Below, piece after piece: positions 63,291-64,000 of a DNA stretch of 64,000 nucleotides. Source of the DNA: Gavia stellata. Taxonomy: Eukaryota > Chordata > Aves > Gaviiformes > Gaviidae. Where the stretch lies: positions 248,001 through 312,000 of the forward strand of contig NC_082611.1 in NCBI RefSeq assembly GCF_030936135.1, written 5' to 3'. A program made the translations under genes and the position numbers. Position 1 is the first letter of the stretch; every line of letters begins with the position of its first letter. The notes below the pieces were generated by a model that ran no database searches, had not been told where the DNA came from, and saw only the letters and a program-made list of their open reading frames with translations.

Positions 63291-64000
63291 GCAGCAAGCA
63301 AGTTTTCTTCCTGAAGGATGCAGTCTGCAGGCTGAAGGCTACAGTCATTAACCCGAGCTCAAAGTTTTTGAACTAAAAAAAAAATTCAGTTGCTGAAGAC
63401 AGAACTGGACATTACTTTTTTTTAAATAAGCAAGTACTCTTAAGTCCCCTCCAGCAACAGTTTGTAACTTGTAACATGGAAAGAGCATAAGCAAGCATCT
63501 TCTGGACTCTGATCATTATGAAAGGTGTCCCTAAAACTACCGATCAGTTTCTAAAGTCATAGCACTGCAATAATGGTTGACAGAGGAGGTAACAGGCAGG
63601 AAGAACTAACTCCCGAACATGCTTTCTCTAGCACTGAGGCCCAGATGATTATAGTAACTGAAATTCTGCTTGTAAAACTCAAAAGAATAAGGCTACATAG
63701 GGATTAACATTTTCATGGTATTCAGTCTCTCTCCTGCTGCCCACCTAAATGCATTTTAGCTACCTAGACTTAGGACCAAAAAACCATCTACCAGTGAACA
63801 GGTAGCAGAATGCTGGAACAGAAGTTTATTCTGAGTCTAGGCCCTATGAATTTCTCTATTTACAAGCAACATGGTGCTAACTTTCAGAGACCACAAGCAG
63901 ACATTAAAAGTATCTCACTGAAATAGAGTGTTCTGGTATACCCAAGAGGCAGAAACACTGTTGGATTCTTTAGGGAAACCCGCAAGTTGCAAACTATGTA

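Larger units (their letters stand above)
59574..64000 (-). other. PDPK1: PDPK1 intron 2 (partial)
   Basis: This is the intron upstream of the first visible PDPK1 exon. It runs off the window edge. It contains a G16 run at 61,826-61,841 and the CR1 copy at 62.5-63.3 kb. No match to the glycine-loop exon or the N-terminal exon of PDPK1 was found, so they lie beyond position 64,000. Confidence 0.8.

Noticed and set aside
59574-64000. Missing PDPK1 N-terminal and glycine-loop exons inside the window
   Set aside because: I scanned the minus strand for the FGKILGEGSFST-type coding sequence and found none. These exons must be to the right of the window.

Overview
This window reads as vertebrate nuclear DNA, most likely from a bird. 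Genes are split by long AT-rich introns, two CpG islands mark promoters, and the only dispersed repeats I can name are two CR1-type LINE fragments (about 14.82-15.59 kb and 62.49-63.29 kb), the family that dominates bird genomes. There is no sign of bacterial gene organisation.

Layout. The left edge (1-1.44 kb) is a CpG island with splice-donor-like sites on both strands. It probably holds the promoter of the next gene, for which SRRM2 is a guess from human gene order only. From 1.45 to about 5 kb I see no firm gene. KCTD5 lies on the minus strand from its ATG at 42,402 to its stop at 11,307. Six coding exons splice in frame to a 231-residue protein, and its 3' UTR may run left to about 5.0 kb. 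Upstream of it in the same orientation is PDPK1, the kinase PDK1. Twelve coding exons (59,573 to 47,868) splice in frame to 458 residues, from the glycine-rich loop through the PH domain to the stop. The first coding exons lie beyond the right edge. The PDPK1 3' UTR probably runs 5.1 kb to an AATAAA at 42,734-42,729, only about 330 bp from the KCTD5 start codon.

Functional link. PDPK1 phosphorylates the AKT activation loop. KCTD5 is a CUL3 substrate adaptor reported to ubiquitylate G-beta-gamma and restrain AKT signalling. Two opposing regulators of one pathway therefore sit head to tail.

Main discovery. KCTD5 intron 4 carries a second, diverged copy of exon 5 (26,255-26,034, minus). It has a good acceptor in the right phase, resembles exon 5 for about 27 codons, then runs into a cysteine-rich hydrophobic tail, a stop and a nearby AATAAA. 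If used, it would replace the normal C-terminus with a possible membrane tail anchor, giving a 253-residue isoform. Canonical exon 5 has a C13 tract in its acceptor, and an imperfect 65-bp-arm inverted repeat lies downstream of the alternative poly(A) signal. A perfect 23-bp tandem array (11.4 copies) lies in the predicted PDPK1 3' UTR.
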